DNA of 64,000 nt. It comes from Thinopyrum elongatum. Lineage: Eukaryota > Streptophyta > Magnoliopsida > Poales > Poaceae. The translations under genes and the position numbers were made by a program. Position 1 is the first letter of the stretch. Every line of letters begins with the position of its first letter. A model generated the notes under the pieces. It did not search any database. It was not told the origin of the DNA and saw only the letters and a program-made list of their open reading frames with translations. The stretch spans positions 492,941,180-493,005,179 of the forward strand of contig CM022298.1 of the NCBI GenBank assembly GCA_011799875.1. The letters run 5' to 3'. Positions 1-11,603 of this stretch are shown in pieces.

Positions 1-1142
1 ATTGGAATGAAGTGTGTGAACATGAATATAATGTCGGTGAGAAATACGTACTCCCCCAGGCTTAGGCTTTTGCCTAAGTTGGTAGTCACCATCCATACTA
101 ACCATCTGGTCCCATGTGGAGGTGCTGTGGCGGCGGCACCCGAGCGTCCCAGTCCTGGGCCTCGTCCTCTGCCGCTGCCAATGCGTTCCGGTAAGCAACG
201 ATGTCCGCTGGTAGGATGGTGTATCCGTTCCTGGCATACGAGTCAAACAAAGCAGGTGCAGGCAACAGGATAATATCATGAGTAGCCTCACTAAAAACCA
301 AGTTATAGCGAATGTGGTGAGGAGGCTCGGGAGCATCGATAAAGTGGTGGTCCTCCATTGACTGGTGATCTAGGTAAACTCTAGGCAACAAGTAATCATG
401 AGGGCGCATCTGAACATTAAAATGTCTCCCTAAGCGAGTAGCATAAATGCCACCATGAATTTTCCCTTAGTCCTGCTAGTATAAAGGCGGCGTGCAATGA
501 TAGCGCCAAGGTTACAAGTGTTGTCATTATGAAGCGCACGACATAAAATAGCGAGGTCAGTGGCACATAGCGCGCCACCTTACTCTCTAGCAGTCAAGCA
601 TTTCCCTATGAATAAAGCAAAGTAATGAACAGCGGGAAATTGCAAGCTAGTGGCGCGGGCTCTCGACATGTCCTTTCCTCTCCTACAGTTAAAGTGTGGA
701 GGAAGCCCTCAAACTCCTCTGGTCTAGGCTCTCTTATTTCCCCATCAAACGGAATCAAACATATCTCACAAAATTCAGCAAGCGTTATCTAATGATGTTC
801 AACATATAAGTCAAAGCGCTCTGTAGGATGTTCGAGCCTATTCAGGAAATGAAAATTTTGCACAAAGGAATTCATAAAGATGTGGTGTTGGTCACACTCA
901 TCTGAGAGGAAGTGGGTCAATCCAGCATTAGCAGCGAATTGTGCGAACTCTTGATAGAATACGGCTTCGTTCATGAAGACATTGTGCGGCCATTCGCACG
1001 GTCGGACCTCCGTCCTATGCGGGATGTTGAGGTCGCTGTCCGAGGAGTCCCCAAGGACTCCCTTAGCATTCCGTTTAGAGGAACTCCTCCTATAGAGGTT
1101 CATTTTGTCTGCGAACAAATTTCTGAAAATTTTGGGCCACAA
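1..1142 (-). pseudogene. ATHILA ORF1-like gene of element C, degenerate and cut by the window edge
   Basis: The first open piece (1142 to 789) carries a region rich in Phe, His and Asn with spaced aromatic residues. The second (409 to 98) includes YLLPRVYLDHQSM and ends soon after a proline-rich stretch. Between them the protein similarity continues through other frames, with a TAG near 789, a frameshift near 680 and another stop near 580. From memory this resembles the ATHILA ORF-1 family found downstream of pol in Athila elements, often described as envelope-like although its function is unproven. It is non-functional as it stands. The family assignment rests on recalled similarity only. 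Confidence 0.6.
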
Positions 1143-1418
1143 AATAATATCAAAAACTTTACAAGATTGGTATCAACTACTCATAAGGATGTCTAGAGGC
1201 TAAATCAAGCATTCAAACTACTTGGAACTCAAAGAATTCAACATGCAAGCTCATTTTCAGTAGCACCAAGAGCAACTAATTATGAAAAATATAAACCACT
1301 AGAGAAAAAACTAATTTGAGCAATGGAGGAGTCACATACCAAGTAGCAATCCCCAAAACAGTTTTGGAAACGAAGCTCCGAGCAAAGAGATCAAAAATCT
1401 CAAGCTTGGGAGCGAGAA

Positions 1419-1456
<38 letters not shown>

Positions 1457-1482
1457 GCATGGATTTTTTTTCTGGAGGTAAG
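1143..1482 (-). other. 5' leader of the ORF1-like gene in element C
   Basis: This non-coding stretch lies upstream of the ORF1-like gene in the sense (minus) direction. It holds a GA/CT microsatellite at 1422-1454 and no gene. Element A is inserted at its right end; the target-site copy GTAAG is at 1478-1482. Confidence 0.6.
1422..1454. repeat. GA/CT dinucleotide microsatellite
   Basis: About sixteen uninterrupted GA units. Confidence 0.95.
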
Positions 1483-3002
1483 TGATACGTCCATTTTGCA
1501 TCATGTTTTCCTACTGTTATTTATGATGTTTTTATGCATAATAATGCCTTTTGGAGTAATTCTAATGCCTGTTCTCTCAAAATATGCAAGGTACACACAA
1601 AGAGGGAGAATTCCGGCAGCTGGAAATCTGGACCTAGAAAAGCTACGTCAGGCCACCTATTCTGCACAACTCCAAACAAGCTGAAACTTTACGGAGATTT
1701 TTTATGGAATATTTGCAGAATATTGGAGCAAATAAGTACCAGAGGGGGCCCACCAGGTGGGCACAACCCACCTGGGCGCGCCAGGGAGCCCAGGCGTGCC
1801 CTGGTGGGTTGTGCTCACCCAGGCCCACCTCCGGTGCCCATCTTCTGGTATATAAGTCATTTTGACCTAGAAAAAATGAGGAGAGGACTTTCGGGACGGA
1901 GCGCCACCATCTCGAGGCGGAACTTGGGCGGGAGCACTTTTGCCCTCCGGCGGAGCGATTCCGCCGGGGGAACTTCCCTCCCGGAGGGGGAAATCATCGC
2001 CATCATCATCACCAACAACTCTCCCATCTTGGGGAGGGCAATCTCCATCAACATCTTCAATAGCACCATCTCATCTCAAACCCTAGTTTATCTCTTGTGT
2101 TCAATCTTGTTATCGGAACTATAGATTGGTACTTGTGGGTGACTAGTAGTGTTGATTACATTTTGTAGTTGATTACTATATGGTTTATTTGGTGGAAGAT
2201 TATATGTTCAGATCCAATATGCTATTTAATACCCCTCTGATCTTGAGCATGATTATCATTTGTGAGTAGTTACTTTTGTTCTTGAGGTCACGGGAGAAAT
2301 CATGTTGCAAGTAATCATGTGAACTTGATATGTGTTCGATATTTTGATAGTATGTATGTTGTGATTCCCTTAGTGGTGTCATGTGAACGTCGACTACATG
2401 ACACTTCACCATATTTGGGCCTAAGGGAATGCATTGTGGAGTAGTAAGTAGATGATGGGTTGCGAGAGTGACAGAAGCTTAAACCCCAGTTTATGCGCTA
2501 TTCCGTAAGGGACCGATTGGATCCAAAAGTTTAATGCTATGGTTAGAATTTATTCTTAATACTTTTTTCATAGTTGTGGATGCTTACGAGAGGGTTAATC
2601 ATAAGTAGGAGGCTTGTTCAAGTAAGAACAGCACCTAAGCACCAGTCCACCCACATATCAAATTATCAAAGTAGCGAACACAAATCGAATCAACATGGTG
2701 AAAGTGACTAGATGAAATTCCCGTGTACCCTCAAGAACGCTTTGCTTATTATAAGAGACCGTTTTGGCATGTCCTTTGCCTCAAAAGGATTGGGCTACCT
2801 TGCTGCACTTTTGTTACTACTATCGTTACTTGCTCGTTACAAATTATCTTGCTATCAAACTACTCTGTTACTTACAATTTCAGCACTTGAAGACATTACC
2901 TTGCTGAAAACCACTTGTCATTTCCTTCTGCTCCTCGTTGGGTTCAGCACTCTTACTTATCGAAAAGAGCTAAAATTGATCCCCTATACTTGTGGGTCAT
3001 CA
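1483..3002 (+). repeat. 5' LTR of element A (1520 bp)
   Basis: Begins TGATACGT and ends GGGTCATCA. The last ~455 bp match the 3' LTR. A TATATAAG box at 1849-1856 is a plausible Pol II promoter. Just upstream lies a quasi-palindrome whose 26-base arms (1757-1782 and 1793-1818) match at 23 positions around a 10-base loop. The solo LTR at 54626-62790 is a second copy of this family, 1519 bp long and in the opposite orientation. Confidence 0.92.
1757..1856 (+). promoter_or_regulatory. U3 quasi-palindrome and TATA box of element A
   Basis: Arms 1757-1782 and 1793-1818 can form a 26-bp stem with three mismatches. The TATATAAG box follows 30 bases downstream, at 1849-1856. The arms contain the core GCACAACCCACC and its complement, and the same core recurs in element F's LTR. 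Confidence 0.7.
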
Positions 3003-3013
3003 AGGCTATTTTC

Positions 3014-3031
3014 TGGCACCGTTGCCGGGGA
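3014..3031 (+). promoter_or_regulatory. Primer-binding site of element A (tRNA-Asp type)
   Basis: TGGCACCGTTGCCGGGGA lies 11 bases after the 5' LTR. It differs at one base (A for G at position 5) from the exact complement of the plant tRNA-Asp(GUC) 3' end. C carries the exact form. Confidence 0.85.
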
Positions 3032-3079
3032 GTGAAGCGCCTTTGGTAAGGAAACATTTATATAGTGTGCTGAAATTTA

Positions 3080-5344
3080 TTGTCACTTGTTACTATGGAA
3101 AACAATCCTTTGAGGGGTTTGTTCGGGGTATCTTCACCTCGACCGGAACCACAATTAGCTACCCCTCAACCTACTGCACCTACTGAAAATATTGAATATG
3201 AAATTCCTTCGGGTATGATAGAACAACTGCTAGCTAATCCTTATGCAGGAGATGGAACCGAACATCCCGATATGCACTTGATATATGTGGAACAAATTTG
3301 TGGATTGTTTAAGCTTGCAGGTTTACCCGGAGATGAAGTTATGAAAAAGGTTTTCCCTTTATCTTTGAAGGGAAAAGCATTGGCATGGTATAGGCTATGC
3401 GATGATATTGGATCTTGGAATTGGAATCGATTGAAATTGGAGTTCCACCAAAAAATTTATCCTATGCATCTAGTTCATCGTGATCGGAATTATATATATA
3501 ATTTTTGGCCTCGTGAAGGAGAAAGTATCGCTCTAGCTTGGGAGAGGCTTAAGTCAATGTTATATTCATGCCCCAACCATGAGCTCTCAAGAGAAATTAT
3601 TATCCAGAACTTTTATGCTCTGCTTTCTCGTGATGATCAATCCATGCTTGATACTTCTTGTACTGGTTCTTTTATGAAGAAGACTATTGAATTCCAGTGG
3701 GATCTTTTGGAAAGAATTAAATGCAACTCTCAAGATTGGGAACTCGACGAAGGTAAAGAGTCAGGTATTAAGCTTAAGTATGATTGTGTTAAATCTTTTA
3801 TGAATACCGATGCTTTTCAAAAGTTTAGCACTAAATATGGACTTGACTCTGAGATAGTAGCCTCCTTTTGTGAATCATTTGCTACTCATGTTGATCTCCC
3901 TAAGGAGAAGTGGTTCAAATATCACACACCTATTAAAGAAGAATTTAAAGAACCGGTACCAATTAAAGATGAAACCATAATTTATAATGTTGATCCAGTT
4001 GTTTCTACTGCTTACATTGAGAAACCACCTTTCCCTGTTAAGATAAAGGAACATGCTAAAGTTTCAACTGTGGTTAACAAAAGTTATATTAGAACACCTA
4101 AACCTGATGAACAAATTAAAGTAGAACCTAGTGTTGCTATGATTAAGGATCTCCTGGAAGAAAACGTAGATGGGCATGTTATTTACTTCTGTGAAGAAGC
4201 TGCTAGAATTGCCAAACCTGATAAAAAGGATAATCATAGACATGTTGTTGGCATGCCTGTTGTCTCAGTTAAAATAGGAGATCACTGTTATCATGGTCTA
4301 TGTGACAAAGGTGCTAGTGTGAGTGATATTCCTTATTCCTTATATCAAGAAATTATGAATGACATAGCACCCGCAGAAATAGAAGACATAGATGTTACTA
4401 TTAAACTTGCTAATAGGGACACTATATCACCAATTGAGATTGTTAGAGATGTTGAAGTCTTGTGTGGGAAAATAAAATACCCTACTGATTTCCTTGTTCT
4501 TGGTTCCCCACAAGATGACTTTTGTCCCATTATCTTTGGTAGACCTTTCTTGAACACCGTTAATGCAAAAATAGATTGTGAAAAACAAACTGTCGGTGTT
4601 AGCTTTGGTGATGAGTCTCATGAGTTTAATTTTTCCAAGTTTAGTAGAAAGCTTCATGAAAAAGAATTGCCTAGTAAGGATGAAATAATTTTTCTTGCTT
4701 CTATTTTTGTGCCTCCTACTGATCCTTTAGAACAATATTTGCTAGACCATGAAAATGATTTACATATGCATGAGAGAAATGAAATAGATAAGATTTTCTT
4801 TGAACAGCGTCCTCTGCTTAAACACAATTTGCCTATTGAAACTCTAGGAGGTCCTCCTCCACCTAAAGGTGATCCTGTGTTTGAATTAAAACAATTGCCA
4901 GACACTTTGAAATATGCTTATCTTGATGAAAAGAAGATATATCATGTTATTATTAGTGCTAACCTTTCAGAACATGAAGAAGAAAGATTATTGAAAGTTC
5001 TAAGGAAGCACCGAGCTGCTATTGGGTATACTCTTGATGATTTAAAGGGCATTAGTCCCACTCTATGTCAGGACAAGATTAATATGGAACCTGATGCTAA
5101 ACCCGTTGTTGATGACCAATGTCGGTTAAATCCGAAAATGAAGGAAGTGGTAAGAACGGAAATCTTAAAACTTCTGGAAGCAGGTATAATCTATCCTATA
5201 GCTGATAGTAGATGGGTAAGTCCTGTTCATTGTGTTCCTAAGAAAGGAGGTATTACTGTTGTTCCTAATGATAAGAATGAACTTATTCAACAAAGAATTG
5301 TTACAGGCTATAGAATGGTAATTGATTTTAGAAAATTAAAATAA
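3080..5344 (+). pseudogene. gag-protease-RT N-terminal frame of element A, ends at a frameshift
   Basis: A 754-codon frame starting ATGGAAAACAAT shortly after a second in-frame ATG. Residues about 50-230 match a retrotransposon gag core (the ALAWYRLC region). A retropepsin lies at about 390-510: catalytic motif CDKGAS, then IIFGRPFLN. RT begins near 640 (AKPVVDDQCRLNPKMKEVV, then WVSPVHCVPKKGG). The frame ends VIDFRKLK, where an A-run at about 5335-5343 shifts the frame relative to the RT continuation. No CCHC zinc knuckle is visible, as is usual for Athila gag. It would assemble particles and process the polyprotein if it were intact. Confidence 0.88.
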
Positions 5345-6464
5345 AGCAACTAGAAAAGATCATTACCCTCTGCCTTTTATTGATCAAATGCTAGAAAGAT
5401 TATCTAAGCACACACAATTTTGCTTCCTTGATGGATATTCTGGTTTTTCACAAATACCTGTTTCTCAACCTGATCAACAAAAGACCACTTTCACTTGTCC
5501 CTTTGGAACTTATGCTTATAGACGTACGCCTTTTGGTTTATGCAATGCACCTGCTACCTTTCAAAGATGTATGTCTGCTATATTCTCTGACTTTTGTGAA
5601 AAGATTATTGAGGTTTTCATGGATGACTGCTCTGTTTATGGGAAGTCTTTTGATGATTGTTTAAGCAATCTTGATCGAGTTTTGCAGAGATGCGAGCCAA
5701 CAAATCTTGTCTTGAATTGGGAGAAGTGCCACTTTATGGTTAATGAAGGTATTGTTTTGGGCCATAAAATTTCTGAAAGAGGTATTGAAGTGGACAAAGC
5801 TAATGTTGATGCAATTGAGAAAATGCCATGTCCTAAAGATATCAAAGGTATTCGTAGTTTCCTAGGTCATGCTGGTTTCTATAGGAGATTTATCAAAGAC
5901 TTTTCTAAAATTTCTAGGCCTCTTACAAATCTTTTGCAAAAGGATACTCCTTTTGTTTTTTATGTTGATTGTTTAGAAGCCTTCGAAACACTCAAGAAAG
6001 CCTTAATTTCTGCACCTATTGTTCAACCACCTGATTGGAACTTGCCTTTTGAAATTATGTGTGATGCTAGTGATTATGCTGTTGGTGCTGTTCTAGGACA
6101 AAGAGTTGATAAGAAACTGAATGTTATTCATTATGCTAGTAAAACTCTAGACAGTGCACAACGGAATTATGCTACTACTGAAAAGGAATTTCTAGCAGTG
6201 GTGTTTGCTTGTGATAAATTTAGATCTTATATTGTTGATTCAAAAGTAATTGTTCACACCGATCATGCTGCTATTAAATATCTTATGGAAAAGAAAGATG
6301 CTAAACCTAGACTTATTCGATGGGTTCTCTTGCTACAAGAATTTGATTTACATATCACTGATAGAAAAGGAGCTGAGAACCCCGTAGCTGATAACTTGTC
6401 TAGGCTTGAAAATGTGCTTGATGACCCACTACCTATTGATGATAGTTTCCTGATGAGCAGTTAG
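5345..6464 (+). pseudogene. RT and RNase H of element A, shifted frame
   Basis: This continues the RT domain in another frame; the first in-frame ATG is at 5388. RT motifs include [12 protein letters not shown], then [19 protein letters not shown], then the catalytic FMDD box (residues ~76-79 from 5388). The RNase H domain follows, with the four acidic sites visible as CDASD, TEKEF, HTDH and VADNLSR. The frame ends near 6448-6464 at a second one-base shift relative to the linker and integrase. All RT and RNase H catalytic residues are kept, so only the frame breaks disable it. Confidence 0.87.
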
Positions 6465-7822
6465 CTGCAATAAAATTTTCTAATAACACTCCTTGGTATG
6501 CTGACTATGCTAATTACATTGTTGCTAAATATTTACCACCTAGCTTTACGTACCAACAAAAGAAAAAATTCTTCTATGACTTAAGACATTACTTTTGGGA
6601 TGACCCACATCTTTATAAAGAAGGAGTAGATGGTATTATTAGACATTGTGTACCTGAGCATGAACAGGGACAAATCCTACGAAAATGTCACTCCGAAGCT
6701 TATGGAGGGCATCATGCTGGAGACAGAACTGCTCACAAGGTATTGCAATCTGGATTTTATTGGCCTACTCTCTTCATGGATGCTCGTAAGTTTGTCTTAT
6801 CTTGTGATGAATGTCAAGGAATAGGTAATATCGGTAAGCGTCAAGAAATGCCTATGAATTATTCACTTGTTGTTAAACCATTTGATGTTTGGGGATTTGA
6901 TTACACGGGACCTTTTCCTTCCTCTAATGGGTATACACATATTTTGGTTGATGTTGATAAGTATACTAAATGGGTAGAAGCTATTCCAACCAGTAGTGCC
7001 GATCACAACACCTCTATTAAAATGCTTAAGGAAGTTATTTTCCCAAGGTTTGGAGTCCCTAGATATTTAATGACTGATGGTGGTTCACACTTTATTCATG
7101 GTGCTTTCCGTAAAATGCTTGCCAAGTATGATGTTAACCATAGAATTGCATCACCCTATGATCCTCAGTCTAGTGGTCAAGTTGAACTTAGCAATAGAGA
7201 AATAAAATTAATTTTGCAAAAGACTGTCAATAGGTCCCGGAAGAATTGGTCTAAGAAATTAGATGATGCACTTTGGGATTATAGAACAACATATAAAAAT
7301 CCTATGGGTATGTCTCCTTATAAAATGGTTTATGGAAAAGCTTGTCATTTGCCTCTTGAGTTAGAACATAAAGCATATTGGGCAGTCAAAGAACTCAACT
7401 ATGATTTCAAAATTGCCGGTGAAAAGAGGTTATTTGATATTAGCTCACTAGATGAATGGAGAACCCAAGCTTATGAAAATTTCAAATTATTTAAAGAAAA
7501 AATTAAAAGATGGCATGATAAAAGAATTCAAAAGCGTGAGTTCAAAGTGAGAGAATATGTTCTTTTGTACAACTCTCGTTTCAGATTCTTTGCAGAAAAA
7601 CTCCTCTCCAAATGGGAAGGACCCTATGTTATCGAGGAGGTTTATCGGTCTGGAGCTATCAAAATAAATAATGCCAAAGGTACTAACCCGAAGGTTGTTA
7701 ATGGGCAACGAATAAAACATTATATCTTAGGTATGCCCATTAATGTTGAAAGTAATATTATCCAAACTTTGACACCGGAAGAACACATAAAAGAGTCCTT
7801 CCGGAACACTCCAGAATCGTGA
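6450..7822 (+). pseudogene. Integrase of element A (frame open after the second shift)
   Basis: From about 6450 the frame is open to the TGA at 7822; the first ATG in frame is 6743. A zinc-binding region (YGGHHAGDRTAHKVL, then SCDEC) is followed by a catalytic core with Asp in FDYTGPFP, Asp in TDGGSHF and Glu in SGQVELSN, so the D,D,E triad is complete. The C-terminal part has the LYNSRFRFFAEKLLSKWEGPY region typical of gypsy integrases; no chromodomain is seen. It would insert the cDNA into the genome. It is separated from RT/RNase H by the frameshift near 6448. Confidence 0.87.
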
Positions 7823-7837
7823 AAATAAGGAGGTATG
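7823..7837 (+). promoter_or_regulatory. Polypurine tract of element A
   Basis: AAATAAGGAGG lies next to the 3' LTR start at 7838, where plus-strand synthesis would be primed. Confidence 0.7.
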
Positions 7838-8300
7838 TGATACGTATTTATTCTTAATACTTTTCTCGTAGTTGCGGATGCTTGCGAGAGGGTTAATCAT
7901 AAGTAGGAGGCTTGTTCAAGTAAGAACAACACCTAAGCACCGGTCCATCCACATATCAAATTATTAAAGTAGCGAACACAAATCGAATCAACATGGTGAA
8001 AGTGACTAGATGAAATTCCCGTGTACCCTCAAGAACGCTTTGCTTATTATAAGAGACCGTTTTGGCCTGTCCTTTGCCTCAAAAGGATTGGGCTACCTTG
8101 CTGCACTTTTGTTACTACTATCGTTACTTGCTTGTTACAAATTATCTTGCTATCAAACTACTCTGTAACTTACAATTTTAGCACTTGCAGACATTACCTT
8201 GCTGAAAACCACTTGTCATTTTCTTCTGCTCCTCGTTGGGTTCGACACTCTTACTTATCGAAAAGAGCTACAATTGATTCTCTATACTTGTGGGTCATCA
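7838..8300 (+). repeat. 3' LTR of element A, internally deleted (463 bp)
   Basis: It begins TGATACGT and then jumps to sequence matching the 5' LTR from about 2548 onward, so about 1057 bp of U3/R is missing, including the palindrome and TATA box. It ends TGGGTCATCA, followed by the TSD GTAAG. Confidence 0.92.
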
Positions 8301-8305
8301 GTAAG

Positions 8306-8728
8306 TGATGATGTGAGCTGAAGGAATAAACGAGGGGGTCCCAATGGGGCCCACAAGCCACCAGGGCGCGCCCTGGGGGGTTGCTGCGCCTTGGTGCCTT
8401 GTGGGCACCTGGGGCACCCCCTGTGGTGTTTCAGTGCCAGAAATTCTTAAATATTCAATAAAAATTCATGTTAAAATTTCACGTCATTCTGAGCACTTTT
8501 ATTTTTGGGCTATTTTTTATTGCACGGATAACTCAGAAAATAGGATAATCATGGCATTTTATTGCATTTAACTAAAAATAACAAAGAGCCAAAAGTGGAC
8601 ACAGAAAGTTGTGCTTACTAAATTTATCGACCACATGCCCCTCAGAAAGAATCCATTAACAAGGTTGATCAAGCCTTATTAACAAACTATTTCCGAGTAA
8701 GATGAAACCAAAGAATCTTCGTATGACA
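8306..8728 (-). other. Spacer of element C, LTR-like non-coding DNA
   Basis: This holds no gene. A GC-rich stretch at 8339-8425 (CCACCAGGGCGCGCCC and a partial inverted copy) resembles the U3 palindrome of Athila-type LTRs; AT-rich DNA follows. It joins the protease fragment directly to the ORF1 leader and probably marks where pol was lost. Confidence 0.45.
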
Positions 8729-11517
8729 CTAAGTTACCTCAACGGGGATATGCATATCCCAAACTATAAGTGTTTCATACTTCCTTTTGACGGTAGGAAG
8801 GGGTAGATGAAAACTTTCAGTAGTGATTGTCGGAGTCTTTTCAATAACATTAATACCATTCACTTGAAATTGTTTCTTCGGAAAGTGCATCGTATGTTCA
8901 TTACCATTGATATGAAAAGTGACCTTGCTTTTGTTGCAATTAATAACAACCCCTGCAGGATTCAAAAAGGGTCTACCAAGGATAATCGACATGTTGTCGT
9001 CCTCGGGCATATCAAGTATAACAAAGTCTGTTAAGATAGTAACATTTGCAACTACAACGGGCACATCCTCACAAACACCAATAGCTATGACAGTTGATTT
9101 GTCAGCCATTTGCAATGATATTTCAGTAGGTGTGAGTTTATTCAAATCAAGTCTTTTATATTAAAAGAAAGGCATAACACTAACACCGGCTCCTAAGTCA
9201 CATAAAGCAGTTTTGACATAATTTCTTTTAATCGAGCATGGTATAGTTGGTATTCCTGGATCTCCTAGTTTCTTAGGTACCCCATCCTTAAAAGAATAGT
9301 TTGCAAGCATGGTGGAGATTTCAGCTTCAGGTATTTTTTTCTTTTATTAGTGACAATATCCTTCATATATTTAGCACATGGGGCCATCTTCAAAATATCA
9401 GTCAAACGAGTACGCAAAAAGACTAGCCTATGCATTTCAGCAAAGCGTTCAAATTCTTCCTCATCCTTATTCTTAGATGGTTTAGGAGGAAAGGGCATGG
9501 GTTTTTGAACCCATGGCTCTCTTTCTTTACCATGTTTTCTAGCAACAAAGTCTCTTTTATCATAATGTTTGTTCTTAGGAGGTGGGTTATTAAGATAAAC
9601 AACAGGTTCTATTTCAACATCATTATCCGGTTCTTTCTCATTATCTGGTTGACCATCTACATGAACATCATCATTGTCAGTATCATTATCGCTAGGTGAA
9701 TGTTCATTACCTGATTGTGTTTCAGCATCAGAAATAGAAACATCATTATCATTCTTAGAAGATTTTTCCACCTCAGGTTCACTAGGAGTATGCAAAGTCC
9801 TATCATTTTTGTTTTTCTTTTTCTTTTTAGATGGACTAGGTGCATCAGCATTAATTCTTTGAGTGTCTTGTTCAATTCTTTTAGGGTGACCTTCAGGATA
9901 AAGTGGCTCCTGAGTCATTCTACCTCCTCTAGTCATTACTCTAACAGCTTGACCATTCATATTATTATTCATTTCATTGAGCAATTCACCTTGAGATTTA
10001 GCAACTTGTTCTAACTGGATTTGGACCATGGAAGCATGTTTACTTACACCTTTGACATCATTAACAATTCTAAACAAGTCACTCAAGCGATCAATCATGT
10101 AGGCATTTCGTTTCAATTGTTTCATAACATTTGCATTGAAATGATCTTGCTTAATAACGTAATTATCAAATTCATACAAGCATTGACTAGGAGGTTTATT
10201 ATAAGGAATATCACCTTCATCAAACTTTATAAGAAAATTTACCTCTACCACCTGTGGTGGTGTGTCAAGACCATGTATTTATTCAATAGGTGGTAAATTC
10301 CTAACATCTTCAACTTTAATACTTTTTTCTTTCATAGACTTCTTTGCCTCTTGCATATCTTCAGGACTGAGAAATAGAATACTCCTTTTCTTCGGAGTTG
10401 GTTTAGGTGGAGGTTCAGGAAGTGTCCAATCATTATCATTCTTCAATATATTATTCAATAATTCTTCAGCCTGTTCAATAGTTCATTCCCTGAAAACACA
10501 ACCAGCACAACTATCTAGGTAGTCCCTAGAAGCATCGGTTAGTCCATTATAGAAGATATCAAGTATTTCATTTTTCTTAAGAGGATGAGCAGGCAAGGCA
10601 TTAAGCAATTGGAGAAGCCTCCCCCAAGCTTGAGGGAGACTCTCTTCTTCAATTTGCACAAAGTTAAATATTTCCTGTAAGGCAACGTGCTTCTTATGAG
10701 CAGGATTTTTTTCCGGAGAAGTAATAAATCATATCCTGGGGACTACACACACAACCAGGAGCAAGAGTATCGAACCAAGTCTTAGCATCACCCTTTAACG
10801 AGAAATGAAATAACTTAAGAATATAATAGTAGCGATTTTTTCCTCATGAGCAAACAGGGTGGCTATATCATTTAATTTAGTAAGATGTGCCACAGCAGTT
10901 TTAGATTCAGAACCACGGAAAGGATCAGATTCAACCAAAGTAATTAACTCAAGATTGACAGAGAATTCATAATCCTTATCAGTAACAAAGATAGGTGAAG
11001 TAGCAAACCTAGGATCATATTTTATGCTTGCATTCAGACATTTTTCTTTCAACTTGACTAATAATTTCTTGAGATCATCTCTATCATTGCAAGTAAGAAA
11101 GTCCCTAGCAACCTCTCCTTCCAAAATGTATCCCTCAGGTATCTTAGGCAATTCATATCCAGGAGATCTAGGTGTAATAGGTGAATCATAATTTTCAGTT
11201 TGAATAATTTCATCAGTTCCAGTAATTTCATTGGTTTCAGCATTCTCAATTTCCTTAGCTCTAGCAAGTTATTCATCAAGAAATTCACCTGGTGGCATAG
11301 TCTTATCAAGAAAGTACTAGCATCATCATAAGCATCATTCATAACAGAAGTAGCATCATCAATTACTTGCGACATTTCAGGATTAATAGTAGGTGGTGGG
11401 TGTTGCAAACTTACTTAAAATAAAAGGTGAATCAAGTGCAGAGCTAAATGGCAGTTCCTTACCTCCCCTAGTCTTAGAGGGAACGATCCTGGTTCTATCA
11501 TGCTTAAGATTCCTCAT
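8729..11517 (-). pseudogene. gag and protease of element C, frameshifted
   Basis: The sense start is the ATG at 11517-11515 (MRNLKHDRTR), soon after the PBS. The gag core lies at about 11151-10540, with YEFSVNLELITLVESDPF and the TLFAHEEK region. A basic and acidic linker follows at 10251-9265 (RMTQEPLYPEGHPKRIEQD, a lysine run, then many Asp and Asn). The retropepsin motif CDLGAGVSVMP is near 9215-9185, a stop follows, and the protease C-terminus (IILGRPFLNP) ends at 8729. Stops and shifts occur near 11385, 10795, 10255, 9265 and 9165. It is clearly decayed. Confidence 0.8.
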
Positions 11518-11566
11518 TGTGATCAATAGATATAAATCCCAAGTGACTCAACAAATATAGCTATGC

Positions 11567-11584
11567 TCCCCGGCAACGGCGCCA
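11567..11584 (-). promoter_or_regulatory. Primer-binding site of element C (tRNA-Asp)
   Basis: On the minus strand it reads TGGCGCCGTTGCCGGGGA, an exact complement of the 18 bases at the 3' end of plant tRNA-Asp(GUC) including CCA. It lies 11 bases from the LTR edge at 11596. Confidence 0.88.
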
Positions 11585-11603
11585 GAAAAAGGCCTTGATA
11601 ACC

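Larger units (their letters stand above)
1483..8300 (+). mobile_element. Element A: Athila-lineage gypsy retrotransposon with intact ends
   Basis: A TG...CA element flanked by the 5-bp TSD GTAAG (1478-1482 and 8301-8305). It is inserted in element C, whose sequence continues after the right TSD. Order: 5' LTR (1483-3002), PBS, gag-protease-RT-RNase H-integrase, purine tract, 3' LTR (7838-8300). Unlike C it has no ORF1 after pol; the 3' LTR follows the integrase stop by about 15 bases. It is damaged by two frameshifts and a large deletion in the 3' LTR. Confidence 0.93.
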
